From: Flavobacterium sp. MFBS3-15
GTDB lineage: Bacteria > Bacteroidota > Bacteroidia > Flavobacteriales > Flavobacteriaceae
Direction of reading: 5' to 3'
DNA: 64,000 bases
NCBI RefSeq assembly: GCF_026107645.2
Contig: NZ_JAPCHV010000010.1
Span: 62,001-126,000, forward strand
Below the pieces are notes generated by a model. The model worked only from the letters and a program-made list of their open reading frames with translations. It did no database searches and was not told where the DNA came from. How positions within the stretch are numbered: the first letter of the stretch is position 1; each line of letters begins with the position of its first letter. Positions 34,217 to 42,672 of the stretch are shown piece by piece. Made by a program: the position numbers and the translations under genes.

Positions 34217-36196
34217 ATGGATATGATGAACACAGAATTTGGAAGCATTTCGTTTGATTTACCAAAAAATCAATCGAACGTGATCAAGGTAATTGGTGTT
34301 GGCGGAGGCGGTAGCAACGCGATCAACCACATGTTTAAGCAGGGGATCAAAGGTGTTGATTTTATTGTCTGCAATACAGATTCACAGGCATTGCAGAATA
34401 GCCCTGTCCCAAACAAGATACAGCTTGGGGTAGGCCTTACCGAAGGGCTTGGTGCGGGTGCAAATCCGGAGGTAGGCCAGCAGTCGGCGCTGGAAAGCAT
34501 CGACGACATTGAGAAAATGCTGGACACCAATACAAAAATGATATTCATAACAGCGGGTATGGGCGGTGGTACCGGTACCGGTGCAGCTCCCGTTATTGCA
34601 CAGCTGGCTAAAGAGAGGGATATCCTTACCGTGGGCATCGTGACCATACCGTTCCAGTTTGAAGGAAAGGTAAGGAGCGAGCAGGCCCTTGCCGGTGTGG
34701 AAAGGCTGCGCAAGCAGGTGGACTCGCTTATCGTGATAAACAATAACAAGCTGCGCGAAGTATACGGCAACCTGGGCTTTAAGGCGGGGTTTTCAAAAGC
34801 GGACGAAGTTTTGGCAACGGCCTCAAGGGGCATTGCCGAGGTAATTACGCACCACTACACGCAAAACATCGACCTTAAGGATGCCAAGACTGTTTTGAGC
34901 AACAGTGGTACTGCCATAATGGGGTCGGCTGTGGCTTTGGGCGATAACCGTGCCAAGGATGCCATTGTTGACGCTTTGGATTCGCCGTTATTGAACGATA
35001 ACAAAATTACAGGTGCTAAAAACGTGCTGTTGCTGATCGTTTCGGGTACTAGCGAAATCACCATCGATGAGATAGGCGAAATAAACGACCACATCCAGTC
35101 GGAAGCAGGTTACAATGCCAACATCATCATGGGTGTGGGCGAGGATGAGTCGCTGGGTGATTCTATTGCGGTAACCATCATCGCGACAGGCTTTAATGTA
35201 GAGCAGCAGGCTGAGATCGTGAACACGGAGCCCAAGAAGATAATCCACGCGCTGGAGGAGGACCAAAGACTGGTGCGTGACCTGACGCAAAGGCCAATTG
35301 TGCCATCATTCGACCTTTCGGCTCCCGTAGCTGAAGAGCCGAAGCGTGAAATCAAGGCTGAGCCTGTTGTTGAGGAGAAAATTGTATTTGCGCTTGAGGA
35401 GGAAGTCATTGAGGAAAAAAAGCCGATAGCTGAAGTTGTTGAAGCGCCAGTTGCCGAAGTGCCTGCGTTCCCATCTTCAGAATACATCAATAACCTTGAC
35501 GTTTTCTTTGAGATTGTAACGCCTGAAAGAGCGCCTGAACCTGTGCAGCAATTCCAGATTAAAGATGTAAGGGAAATTGAGGTGATCGATGCAGAATTTG
35601 TGATCGTGGAGAAAGAACAGGAGCAATTTGCTTTTTCATTCGACCTTTCCATCGACAACCAGAAAAAAGAAGAGCCGTTGCTTTTCAGCCTGACAGAAGA
35701 GACCCGTGCAATAAAAGTGAACGAGCCTGTACAGGTTGTTCCGGTGACGGAAGTGAACGAATCTGGCGTGATACGCTATTCGCTGGATGATTACCTGGAG
35801 AAGGAAGCGGAACTGGTTAACTCAAAACCTGTTGCAAAGGTGGAGGAGCCAATTGCGCCTGAACTTAACCTGACCGTAAAGAGGAGTGAGCAGTCCGAGC
35901 CTGCAAGGTTCAATCCGCAGGATGGCATTTCTCCGGTAGAGATGACTATTGAGGAGACGCTTCGCCTGAGGGCAGAAGAGCGCAGGAAAAAGATGAAGGA
36001 GTTTAACTATAAGTTCCACAACAGCGCTTCGAAAGTAGATGAATATGAGCGGGAACCGGCCTACAAAAGGATGGGCATAGACCTGAACGATTCCCGTACT
36101 GATAATAGCAAGTCCCGTTTATCATTGGGGATGGATAGTAACGACGACTTACAGTTGCGTTCAAACAATTCGTTCCTGCATGACAATGTGGATTAA
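34217..36196 (+). CDS. ftsZ: Cell division GTPase FtsZ with long C-terminal extension
   Basis: 659 residues versus about 380 in E. coli. Residues ~1-325 are a regular FtsZ core: IKVIGVGGGGSNAINHMF, tubulin signature GGGTGTGAAPVIAQLA from about residue 116, and the T7-loop segment near DLKDAKTVLSNSGTAIMG. From ~330 to 625 runs a disordered, Glu/Pro/Val-rich extension (EPVVEEKIVFALEEEVIEEK; VVEAPVAEVPAF), then a basic helix with RLRAEERRKKMKEFNYKF and a short conserved-looking tail with RLSLGMDSNDDLQLRSNN. Start ATG 34217; the ATG at 34226 is an alternative. It ends at a strong terminator, closing the dcw cluster. Confidence 0.97.
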   Translation: MDMMNTEFGSISFDLPKNQSNVIKVIGVGGGGSNAINHMFKQGIKGVDFIVCNTDSQALQNSPVPNKIQLGVGLTEGLGAGANPEVGQQSALESIDDIEKMLDTNTKMIFITAGMGGGTGTGAAPVIAQLAKERDILTVGIVTIPFQFEGKVRSEQALAGVERLRKQVDSLIVINNNKLREVYGNLGFKAGFSKADEVLATASRGIAEVITHHYTQNIDLKDAKTVLSNSGTAIMGSAVALGDNRAKDAIVDALDSPLLNDNKITGAKNVLLLIVSGTSEITIDEIGEINDHIQSEAGYNANIIMGVGEDESLGDSIAVTIIATGFNVEQQAEIVNTEPKKIIHALEEDQRLVRDLTQRPIVPSFDLSAPVAEEPKREIKAEPVVEEKIVFALEEEVIEEKKPIAEVVEAPVAEVPAFPSSEYINNLDVFFEIVTPERAPEPVQQFQIKDVREIEVIDAEFVIVEKEQEQFAFSFDLSIDNQKKEEPLLFSLTEETRAIKVNEPVQVVPVTEVNESGVIRYSLDDYLEKEAELVNSKPVAKVEEPIAPELNLTVKRSEQSEPARFNPQDGISPVEMTIEETLRLRAEERRKKMKEFNYKFHNSASKVDEYEREPAYKRMGIDLNDSRTDNSKSRLSLGMDSNDDLQLRSNNSFLHDNVD

Positions 36197-36217
36197 ACTA
36201 ACCCAAATGTGAACCTT

Positions 36218-36253
36218 AACCCGAAAATATCTTACTATTTTCGGGTTATTTTT
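36218..36253. terminator. Strong terminator after ftsZ, also facing the orphan gene
   Basis: A perfect 12-bp stem (AACCCGAAAATA, 36218-36229, with 36236-36247) and a T-rich tail. On the minus strand it also serves the orphan gene ending at 36258. A near copy of its right part lies exactly 720 bases downstream. Confidence 0.85.
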
Positions 36254-36257
36254 TGGC

Positions 36258-36689
36258 CTATTGCTTTGTCATGGTGAAAGCCATCATAACGTGGTTGTTT
36301 GCCGGGATTTCGGTTTGAAAGTTGGTGCCAAACATGCTTGCGACCCCATCGGTATGCTGTCCGAACAGAGTAACAGGCTGCGCATTGTACTGACCGGCAT
36401 TAATGGTAGGTATTCCCAGCGGTGGGGGTAAGTATGAATCCGGGCCATTGGACGAATCCGGATAAAGTGTAGGCATGAAGTCGCTGAATTGTACCGCGAA
36501 ATAATTACCGTCGGCAACTTCTGCCCAGGCTGCCTGAAAGGTTCCGGGCGTGCAGCCCATTGGCGGATTAGTAGCAGTTATATTTGCTACTCCTGCATTT
36601 TGTGAAGGCCCGTTTTGGATGAATTCAATGGTTCCTTCCATGTCTCCTTGTGTGGAAAATGTCCATGTTGTTCCTGCTAATGTACTCAT
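36258..36689 (-). CDS. Unknown 143-residue protein inserted between ftsZ and yqeY
   Basis: I do not recognise a family. MSTLAGTTWTFSTQGDMEGT starts a small beta-rich domain reminiscent of lipocalin-like or META-like single-domain proteins, with a Pro/Gly-rich middle (GPDSYLPPPLGIPTINAGQY) and no signal peptide or membrane segment. It stands alone against the direction of its neighbours, framed by two near-identical 34-base direct repeats, so it may be a recent arrival. A plausible ATG is at 36689. Confidence 0.6.
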   Translation of the reverse strand: MSTLAGTTWTFSTQGDMEGTIEFIQNGPSQNAGVANITATNPPMGCTPGTFQAAWAEVADGNYFAVQFSDFMPTLYPDSSNGPDSYLPPPLGIPTINAGQYNAQPVTLFGQHTDGVASMFGTNFQTEIPANNHVMMAFTMTKQ

Positions 36690-37006
36690 GATGTTTAGTT
36701 GTTTGGTTGTCCTACTCTTTTGGTTTTTCAGATTCCACCTCCGGTTAAAAATGCTGAACCGGAACAGATTTTATTACAGATGCATGCCTTAGCGGATACC
36801 AGCTGTTGTATTTACTTTACAAAGTTTGGAAAGTTGCGGGCTTGTTAAATCGCCCTTAAAGATGATTTTGCCCATACCTCTTTTGGGGTATCTGTGCAGA
36901 TCATGGCAATAAGATAATAAAGGTAGCAAGTGTTCTTACCTTAAAATATCTTAGAATTTTCGGGTTATTTTTTTATCTTCGCAGGCACATTTTAAAACCC
37001 TGTACT
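36690..37006. other. 317-base gap with a second copy of the ftsZ-terminator sequence and the yqeY promoter
   Basis: No gene seen. Bases 36941-36974 repeat 36221-36254 with about four differences, ending in the T-rich run. Immediately after, TATCTTCG (36975-36982) resembles a -7 box and would start transcription close to the yqeY ATG. Confidence 0.6.
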
Positions 37007-37456
37007 ATGAGTTTACAGACACAGATCATGGACGAGATGAAAACTGCCATGAAAGCGAAAGATACGGTGGCCCTTGAGTCGCTGCGCGCGATAAAAAGCG
37101 CCATATTGCTGGCCCAGACCGAAAGCGGCGCGAAGGAAGAGCTGTCGCAGGAAGAAGAGATAAAGCTGTTGCAAAGGCTGGTTAAACAGCGTAAGGACAG
37201 TGCAAACATATACATAGAGCAGGGCCGCCAGGATCTTGCCGACCCGGAACTGGCACAGGTTGCCGTAATTGAAAAGTTCCTTCCCGCGCAATTGGGTGAG
37301 GCCGAAGTAGAGGCATTGGTTAAGAAAATCATAGCTGATAACGGATTCTCGGGTATGGCCGATATGGGCAAGGTGATGGGCATTGCCTCTAAAGAGCTTG
37401 CGGGCCAGGCGGATGGCAAGACAATATCCAACGCGGTGAAAAAGGCACTCGCTTAA
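37007..37456 (+). CDS. GatB/YqeY domain protein
   Basis: 149 residues of the YqeY family (MSLQTQIMDEMKTAMKAKD ... LRAIKSAILLAQTESGAKEELSQEEEIKLLQRLVKQRKDSANIYIEQGR ... EKFLPAQLGEAEV). The fold equals the tail domain of GatB, which grips tRNA in the amidotransferase; the free-standing protein has no agreed function, perhaps tRNA-related. All-helical, cytosolic. It is followed by a tRNA gene about 70 bases later. In related genomes I recall it directly after ftsZ. Confidence 0.9.
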   Translation: MSLQTQIMDEMKTAMKAKDTVALESLRAIKSAILLAQTESGAKEELSQEEEIKLLQRLVKQRKDSANIYIEQGRQDLADPELAQVAVIEKFLPAQLGEAEVEALVKKIIADNGFSGMADMGKVMGIASKELAGQADGKTISNAVKKALA

Positions 37457-37529
37457 TTTTTAAGGTATCAGGTTTAAAGTTTCAGGTTGGACAGTTTGAA
37501 ATCATAAACCCGAAATCTGTAATAAAACT

Positions 37530-37601
37530 GGCTCCATAGTTCAATGGATAGAATTTCAGATTCCGGTTCTGAAGATTTGGGTTCGAATCCCGATGGAGTC
37601 A
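37530..37601 (+). tRNA. tRNA-Arg (anticodon CCG)
   Basis: 72 nucleotides. Acceptor GGCTCCA pairs with TGGAGTC; D arm GTTCAATGGATAGAAT; anticodon stem TCAGA/TCTGA closes the loop TTCCGGT, anticodon CCG reading CGG; T arm GGGTTCGAATCCC. Discriminator A at 37601, CCA not encoded. Confidence 0.95.
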
Positions 37602-37606
37602 CAATC

Positions 37607-37629
37607 CCCAGTTCACACTGGGGTTTTTT
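37607..37629 (+). terminator. Terminator after tRNA-Arg
   Basis: CCCCAGT-TCAC... stem: CCCCAGT (37607-37613) with ACTGGGG (37617-37623), loop of 3-4 bases, then TTTTTT. Confidence 0.9.
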
Positions 37630-37752
37630 GTTTGTATTGGTGCTGTACCGATAACGTTGCTACAGGGTACTGTATCCGGAAATCAAATTTAATATTACCG
37701 CAACATCTTAATTCATAGCTTTGCCCATAAATCAAAGATTGTAACTGTTCCT

Positions 37753-39417
37753 ATGCAAAAAATTACGCACCATTTCCTTGTTATCGCCTTAGCAGGTTTC
37801 GGTATGTGGCTTAACGCCCAGACCACGGTCCTCAACGAGACGCTGCTCACGCAGGAGAGCTTCAATACCTTTACGCGCGTCAGTGTTTCCGGTGCCCAGG
37901 AGTGGAGCTTCAGTCCGCAATATGGCGCGGTGTGCAGCGGATATTTTAACAATCAAAGTAACGCCAATGAAGACTGGCTCATAAGTCCTGAAATGAACTT
38001 TTTGCAAATAGACGACGTAACGCTGACCTTTAATCATACCCGGGGGCCGGGTGCCATGGTGAGTGTAGGTGTGGCCGAAGGTTGGTACAAAGCATTTGCG
38101 ACCGCCAATTATACGGGTAACCCCTCAACAACAAGCTGGGTAGAACTTAGCGGACTAAACCAGAGCATAACCGACGGCTGGCAATACATAGCTTCAGGAA
38201 ACCTTGAAATTCCTTCTTTGGCAAAGTCGGCACATTCACGTATTGCTTTCCGCTACATCAGCAACGCAGCTCAAAGCGCCACATGGGAAATTAAAAATGT
38301 AAAGGTTACGGCTGTGCCCCAGGGAACGGTAAGCTTCAGGATAACCAACTGGAATGCCGAGTGGCTGGGCTGTACGCAGTTTGGCCCGGAAAATGAGAGC
38401 CTGCAGCTTAGCAACGTTGCATCGGCGATGCTACTGATGGATTCCGATGTGTACTGCCTGCAGGAAATCAGCAATACCCCTTCAATGCCAACAATAGCAT
38501 CACTGGTTGCCCAAATGGGAAGCACCCAGTGGGGAGGTGCCATTGTACCGTCTAATACAGGAGACTGTAATCAGAGACAGGCCATTATATACAAAAAGGC
38601 GCGAGTACAGCTGGTAAGTTCATCGGAATTGAATAACGGGAATCCGGCACAGGGCAATACTTATCATTATAACTGGACCAGCGGTCGCTTTCCGGCGTTA
38701 TACAACATTAACCTGCTTTCAGGCAGTACTGTCATACCGGTTTCTCTCGTTAATATCCATGCCAAGGCTGAGGATGGCAATGAATCCAGCTACATACGGA
38801 GGAAAGGTGGGTCGGAAGGGCTTAAAGGCATACTCGACAGCCCGACATATAATAGCAAGAATGTTATCATTCTTGGAGACTTTAATGACTATCTGATAGG
38901 CACTTCCAGCGATGTATGCAACTGTACTGTTTCGCCTTATAAGAATTTTATTGACGATGCGGGCAATTACAATGGCATTACGAAAGATATTACGGATGTG
39001 AACACTAACTGGGGCATACGTCCTATTATTGATAATGTCGTCATATCTAATGAACTGGCCGATAATTATGTGGGAAGCAGCGCAATGCAGGAAGCCCTGT
39101 TGCCGAATTCCATTCCTGATTACTATTTTACGACTTCTACACACCTTCCGATAACTGCAGTTTTCCAGTTTGAAGTGCTGGGCACTCCTGAATTTCAACA
39201 GGCCGCCTGGACCGTATATCCCAACCCTGTGAAAAACGAGCTGAATATTACATCCACCGGTACTTTAGAAGATAAGCAAACCACTATTTATGACCTTACC
39301 GGGAGACAGGTATTTACAGGCCGGCTATCAGGGGAGGTTATTAATGTAAGCGCTTTGCCGGCGGGCATATATATCCTGAAGCTGGATGGCAGGAGCGCCA
39401 GGTTCGTGAAGGAATAA
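37753..39417 (+). CDS. Secreted endonuclease/exonuclease/phosphatase-family protein with T9SS sorting domain
   Basis: 554 residues with a signal peptide (ITHHFLVIALAGFGMWLNAQ). Residues ~25-190 form a jelly-roll, choice-of-anchor-J-type domain (EDWLISPEMNFLQIDDVTLTF). Residues ~195-475 carry the EEP fold: ITNWNAEWLG, DVYCLQEISN (metal-binding Glu), VNIHAKAE, ILGDFNDYL (Asp-x-Asn) and TSTHLPITAVF (catalytic His). The C-terminus is a type A sorting domain (VYPNPVKNELNITSTG ... GIYILKLDGR). Expected extracellular nuclease or phosphodiesterase, perhaps for scavenging DNA; the exact substrate is not visible. Confidence 0.9.
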   Translation: MQKITHHFLVIALAGFGMWLNAQTTVLNETLLTQESFNTFTRVSVSGAQEWSFSPQYGAVCSGYFNNQSNANEDWLISPEMNFLQIDDVTLTFNHTRGPGAMVSVGVAEGWYKAFATANYTGNPSTTSWVELSGLNQSITDGWQYIASGNLEIPSLAKSAHSRIAFRYISNAAQSATWEIKNVKVTAVPQGTVSFRITNWNAEWLGCTQFGPENESLQLSNVASAMLLMDSDVYCLQEISNTPSMPTIASLVAQMGSTQWGGAIVPSNTGDCNQRQAIIYKKARVQLVSSSELNNGNPAQGNTYHYNWTSGRFPALYNINLLSGSTVIPVSLVNIHAKAEDGNESSYIRRKGGSEGLKGILDSPTYNSKNVIILGDFNDYLIGTSSDVCNCTVSPYKNFIDDAGNYNGITKDITDVNTNWGIRPIIDNVVISNELADNYVGSSAMQEALLPNSIPDYYFTTSTHLPITAVFQFEVLGTPEFQQAAWTVYPNPVKNELNITSTGTLEDKQTTIYDLTGRQVFTGRLSGEVINVSALPAGIYILKLDGRSARFVKE

Positions 39418-39436
39418 ATCTTTTAAAAAAACAGGG

Positions 39437-39472
39437 AAGGGTAAATTGCTGCATCATTTTACCCTTTTCTTT
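39437..39472 (+). terminator. Terminator after the EEP gene
   Basis: AAGGGTAAA (39437-39445) pairs with TTTACCCTT (39458-39466), then a T-rich run. A -7-like TAACTTCG (39478-39485) follows for the next gene. Confidence 0.8.
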
Positions 39473-39504
39473 TTTTGTAACTTCGGGTATCTGAATCAAT
39501 AACA

Positions 39505-40788
39505 ATGAAATCTGAAATTCTTATCATCGGTGCCGGTGCATCCGGATTGATGGCTGCGTATACTTTGGCGAAGGCCGGAAAAACAGTTACGGTTCTCGAG
39601 GCCCGTAACCGCATAGGGGGGCGCATCCACACCATGACCGGTAAAGGTTTCTCTATGCCGGTTGAGTTGGGTGCCGAGTTTGTGCACGGCAACCTTCCGG
39701 TTACGCTGGGACTGCTAAAGCAAGCCGGGATTGCTTATAAAGATGTGGGCTTTGAAATGTGGCAATACCATGGCGGCATGCTGGAGCAGAGTGATGAGTT
39801 TGTGGAAGGCTGGGATGCTTTTCTGGAAAAGCTGAACCAACTGGAAGAAGACATGCCTATACTTGATTTCATTGAAAAGGAATTTTCGGGTGAGGAGTAC
39901 GTCGTGATGCGACGGCAGATTGTGGATTATGTGTCCGGTTATGATACTGCCGATGTAAATGATGCAGGCGCCTTTGCACTTCGCAACGAATGGAACCATG
40001 AAGACGAAGATGCCCAGCACCGCATTAATGAAGGCTATGGTGCACTAATGGATTATCTCGCCAGGGGTGTGCGGAACCCCGGTAATCAAATCCATTTGAA
40101 TACTGTTGTAAGTGAAATAGCCTGGGAAAAAAATGCCGTGAAGGCCATTGCTGCAGACGGTAGCATTTATAGCGCTGATAAGATTATCATCGCCCTGCCG
40201 TTGGGAGTGTTGCAGTTCACCCAGGGCAAAGGGGCCGTACAATTCAGTCCATCGATCGAAAGGCAGGAAAAAGCCTTCAGGGATATAGGCTTCGGTTCGG
40301 TAATAAAGATACTGCTGGAGTTTGATGCTGTTTTTTGGGAAGGTGCTGCAGGGTCCATGGGATTCCTGTTCAGCGATGAGAAAATACCTACCTACTGGAC
40401 ACAGTCGCCCCTACGCAGCCCGTTATTGACCGGCTGGCTGGGCGGCCCTCCGGCATATGCGCAAAAAGATGCTTCCGCAGGAGCTGTATTACAGATGGCG
40501 CTTGGTTCATTAGCCAATATATTTGGAAGGACGCGGGAGGAATTGCACGGCAGGCTTGTGGCCTGGCAGGTAGCCAACTGGACCGCTGAGCCTTTTACCC
40601 GGGGGTCGTATGCTTATGATAAAGTTGAAAGCCCTGCAGCCCGGAAAATTTTATTGCAACCTGTTGAAGGTACACTCTATTTTGCAGGGGAATATCTGTA
40701 CGACGGCCCTGCCATGGGTACCGTGGAAGCGGCATTGACAAGCGGGAGGGATTCGGCAATGAAACTGCTTGCAGGGAGCTCCAAATAA
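39505..40788 (+). CDS. FAD-dependent amine oxidase (flavin monoamine oxidase family)
   Basis: 427 residues. The N-terminus is a textbook dinucleotide-binding fold (ILIIGAGASGLMAAYTLAKAGKTVTVLEARNRIGGRIHT), and the C-terminal FAD segment reads LYFAGEYLYDGPAMGTVEAALTSG. The middle substrate domain has KIIIALPLGVLQFTQG and WTAEPFTRGSYAYDK. Family members oxidise primary or polyamines or aromatic amines; no covalent-flavin Cys is evident, and the substrate is unknown. No signal peptide, so cytosolic. Convergent with the glycosyltransferase, sharing a hairpin. Confidence 0.93.
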   Translation: MKSEILIIGAGASGLMAAYTLAKAGKTVTVLEARNRIGGRIHTMTGKGFSMPVELGAEFVHGNLPVTLGLLKQAGIAYKDVGFEMWQYHGGMLEQSDEFVEGWDAFLEKLNQLEEDMPILDFIEKEFSGEEYVVMRRQIVDYVSGYDTADVNDAGAFALRNEWNHEDEDAQHRINEGYGALMDYLARGVRNPGNQIHLNTVVSEIAWEKNAVKAIAADGSIYSADKIIIALPLGVLQFTQGKGAVQFSPSIERQEKAFRDIGFGSVIKILLEFDAVFWEGAAGSMGFLFSDEKIPTYWTQSPLRSPLLTGWLGGPPAYAQKDASAGAVLQMALGSLANIFGRTREELHGRLVAWQVANWTAEPFTRGSYAYDKVESPAARKILLQPVEGTLYFAGEYLYDGPAMGTVEAALTSGRDSAMKLLAGSSK

Positions 40789-40814
40789 AAAAAAACCGCA
40801 TCATTAAGATGCGG
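40786..40814 (-). terminator. Terminator of the GT2 gene
   Basis: CCGCATC/GATGCGG stem (40796-40802 with 40808-40814), loop ATTAA, running on the minus strand into a T9-type run. Confidence 0.85.
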
Positions 40815-40855
40815 CATCTAAAAGCACTACCTTTTTAAAATAATAATCCTGTATT

Positions 40856-42346
40856 TTAAGCGAGTTCGCGGGTCAGCCAGCCTCTTTTATTTGCGGTGGC
40901 AATGGCATATGGCGTGATCCAGAACAGTGCGAAAGTGTATAGTATGCTGTATGAGTAAGCCCAGACAGACTCGGCGATGCTGTGCCTTTTGGCGTAAAAG
41001 AATACCGGAAAGCTCGAGAACACCAATATGCTGAATACTGTTGAGCTAAGGAATAATATAGGATGTACGGCGATAAAGAAAAGCATGAACAGCAGGAACG
41101 GATAAGTCATGATAAGCCTCATTGACTGGTTTAGGAACAAAAGCCTTGCACCTGTTTTAGATCCGTCCCTGAAGTTTTTGAAAATGAATTTTCCCATCAT
41201 GATGTTTTCGCGCACATTGCTTCGGTCCCAGCGGATGAACATTTTGTACAGTCCGCTGTATTTCTCCGGTACGTTAGTCAATACGTGTGCATTTCTTTGG
41301 AACAATACATGGAACCCCTGTTTCAGTATCATGTTGGTCATGGCACGGTCTTCACCGATGTCCGACGGCTGCCCCATGAATGTCTGGTTGATCCACTCCT
41401 CCAGGCAAGCGAATACGGCATCCCTTCGATAAGCAGATAGTGCGCCCGGTGTACACATTACTGTGCCCAGCATGCTTTCGGCAGAACGCACAAACTCAAA
41501 GCTCAGGGCAAAACTTACATTGAGCATTTTTGGCAATATGGCATTGCCGCTGTTCAGTACTTTCACATTTCCGGCTACCGCCCCGCAATTTTCGTTGGTT
41601 ACAAACGGGCTTACAAGGTTGCGCAATGTATCGGGTTTCACTACGGAGTCGCTGTCTACCGTTACGAATACTTCTCCGTTCCCAAGGTTGAAGCCACGGT
41701 ACAGTGCATGTCGCTTGCCTTTATTTTGTGGCTGTTGGAAAATGGATACCCTGTCGCCCAGCTCTGATTTCGCCTTTTGCATCCATTCCCATGTGTTGTC
41801 CTTGCTGCCGTCATCTATGGCAAGCAGCTGTATTTTTTCTTCAGGGTATTTGCTGGCGGCAAGGCTCATGAGCGTATCATACACCAGCCTTCCTTCGTTA
41901 TATGCCGGAACTATTACAGTAACAGTTGGCAGCAATTCGTCGGAAACCGAAGGGATTGATTTATAACGGAAGTAAAGGATTACGTTATAGATAAAAAATC
42001 CCAGCTTGAACAGCAAAAGGGCCGATGCAGCAATCAGGAAGGGGAAGCCCCAGGAAGAATTAATCCTGTCGGCATTGAACTGCGAGAAGTCGGCCTCAAA
42101 CTCATAAATCAGGTATGCCGACAGGGCCATCAATATAAAGGTACTGATAAGCACTACACTTCCCAATGCGCTTCTATCCCTTACAGGTTTATGGTCCGGC
42201 ATGGTTTGATTTGCTTTGGGCTGTATGTTTTTTTTCGGGATGTTTACATTACCGGTTAAAACAAAATTAGTAATGGGGCCAGTAGCCGGGCCTGCATGGT
42301 TTTTGAGCGAATATGGTTGGTTGGTGGTAATTATTCCGCTTTTCAT
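40856..42346 (-). CDS. Processive family 2 glycosyltransferase (hyaluronan/chitin synthase-like)
   Basis: 496 residues from ATG 42346; the frame opens further upstream to 42388, and an ATG near the first membrane helix (MPDHKPVRDRS) is a shorter alternative. Two N-terminal membrane helices (VVLISTFILMALSAYLIYEF; FLIAASALLLFKLGFFIY) precede the catalytic domain with VIVPAYNEG, AIDDGSKDNT, VTVDSDSVV, DIGEDRAMT and the FIRWDRS motif (Q/RxxRW type), then four or so C-terminal helices. It should make and export a beta-linked polysaccharide. The N-terminal 50 residues are unusual, basic and disordered. It is a single gene, divergent from the stressosome operon. Confidence 0.88.
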   Translation of the reverse strand: MKSGIITTNQPYSLKNHAGPATGPITNFVLTGNVNIPKKNIQPKANQTMPDHKPVRDRSALGSVVLISTFILMALSAYLIYEFEADFSQFNADRINSSWGFPFLIAASALLLFKLGFFIYNVILYFRYKSIPSVSDELLPTVTVIVPAYNEGRLVYDTLMSLAASKYPEEKIQLLAIDDGSKDNTWEWMQKAKSELGDRVSIFQQPQNKGKRHALYRGFNLGNGEVFVTVDSDSVVKPDTLRNLVSPFVTNENCGAVAGNVKVLNSGNAILPKMLNVSFALSFEFVRSAESMLGTVMCTPGALSAYRRDAVFACLEEWINQTFMGQPSDIGEDRAMTNMILKQGFHVLFQRNAHVLTNVPEKYSGLYKMFIRWDRSNVRENIMMGKFIFKNFRDGSKTGARLLFLNQSMRLIMTYPFLLFMLFFIAVHPILFLSSTVFSILVFSSFPVFFYAKRHSIAESVWAYSYSILYTFALFWITPYAIATANKRGWLTRELA

Positions 42347-42672
42347 AGTGCAACATTTATGGTTATTGCTGAGAGTGAGGCAACACATGTGCCATAATGC
42401 TATGGTATTGTAATATAGAGTTTTAAGTTTTTTGCTGAAATTCAGTATGTGTGGATTTTTCTACATAAAAAGATGAAATTCCACATAATTATGATTTTGT
42501 TAAGAATATTGGGAAACTATTTGCCTCCATGTTCTAAAGTATAAAAACTTTTACCCCTTAAATAACCTGTGCCTTAACTAAAAGAGTATATTTGTTAAGA
42601 ATGCGCATGCCCTAAATAACGTGAAGCTGCAAAAAATAACCAGGTAAGTAATTTAGAAAAGGTCTAGTAATA
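42347..42672. other. Divergent intergenic region with the stressosome promoter
   Basis: No gene. TATATTTG at 42587-42594 is a perfect -7 box, giving a leader of about 70 nt before rsbR. An inverted repeat TGTGGA...TCCACA (42453-42485) lies closer to the glycosyltransferase and may be a regulator site. Confidence 0.55.
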
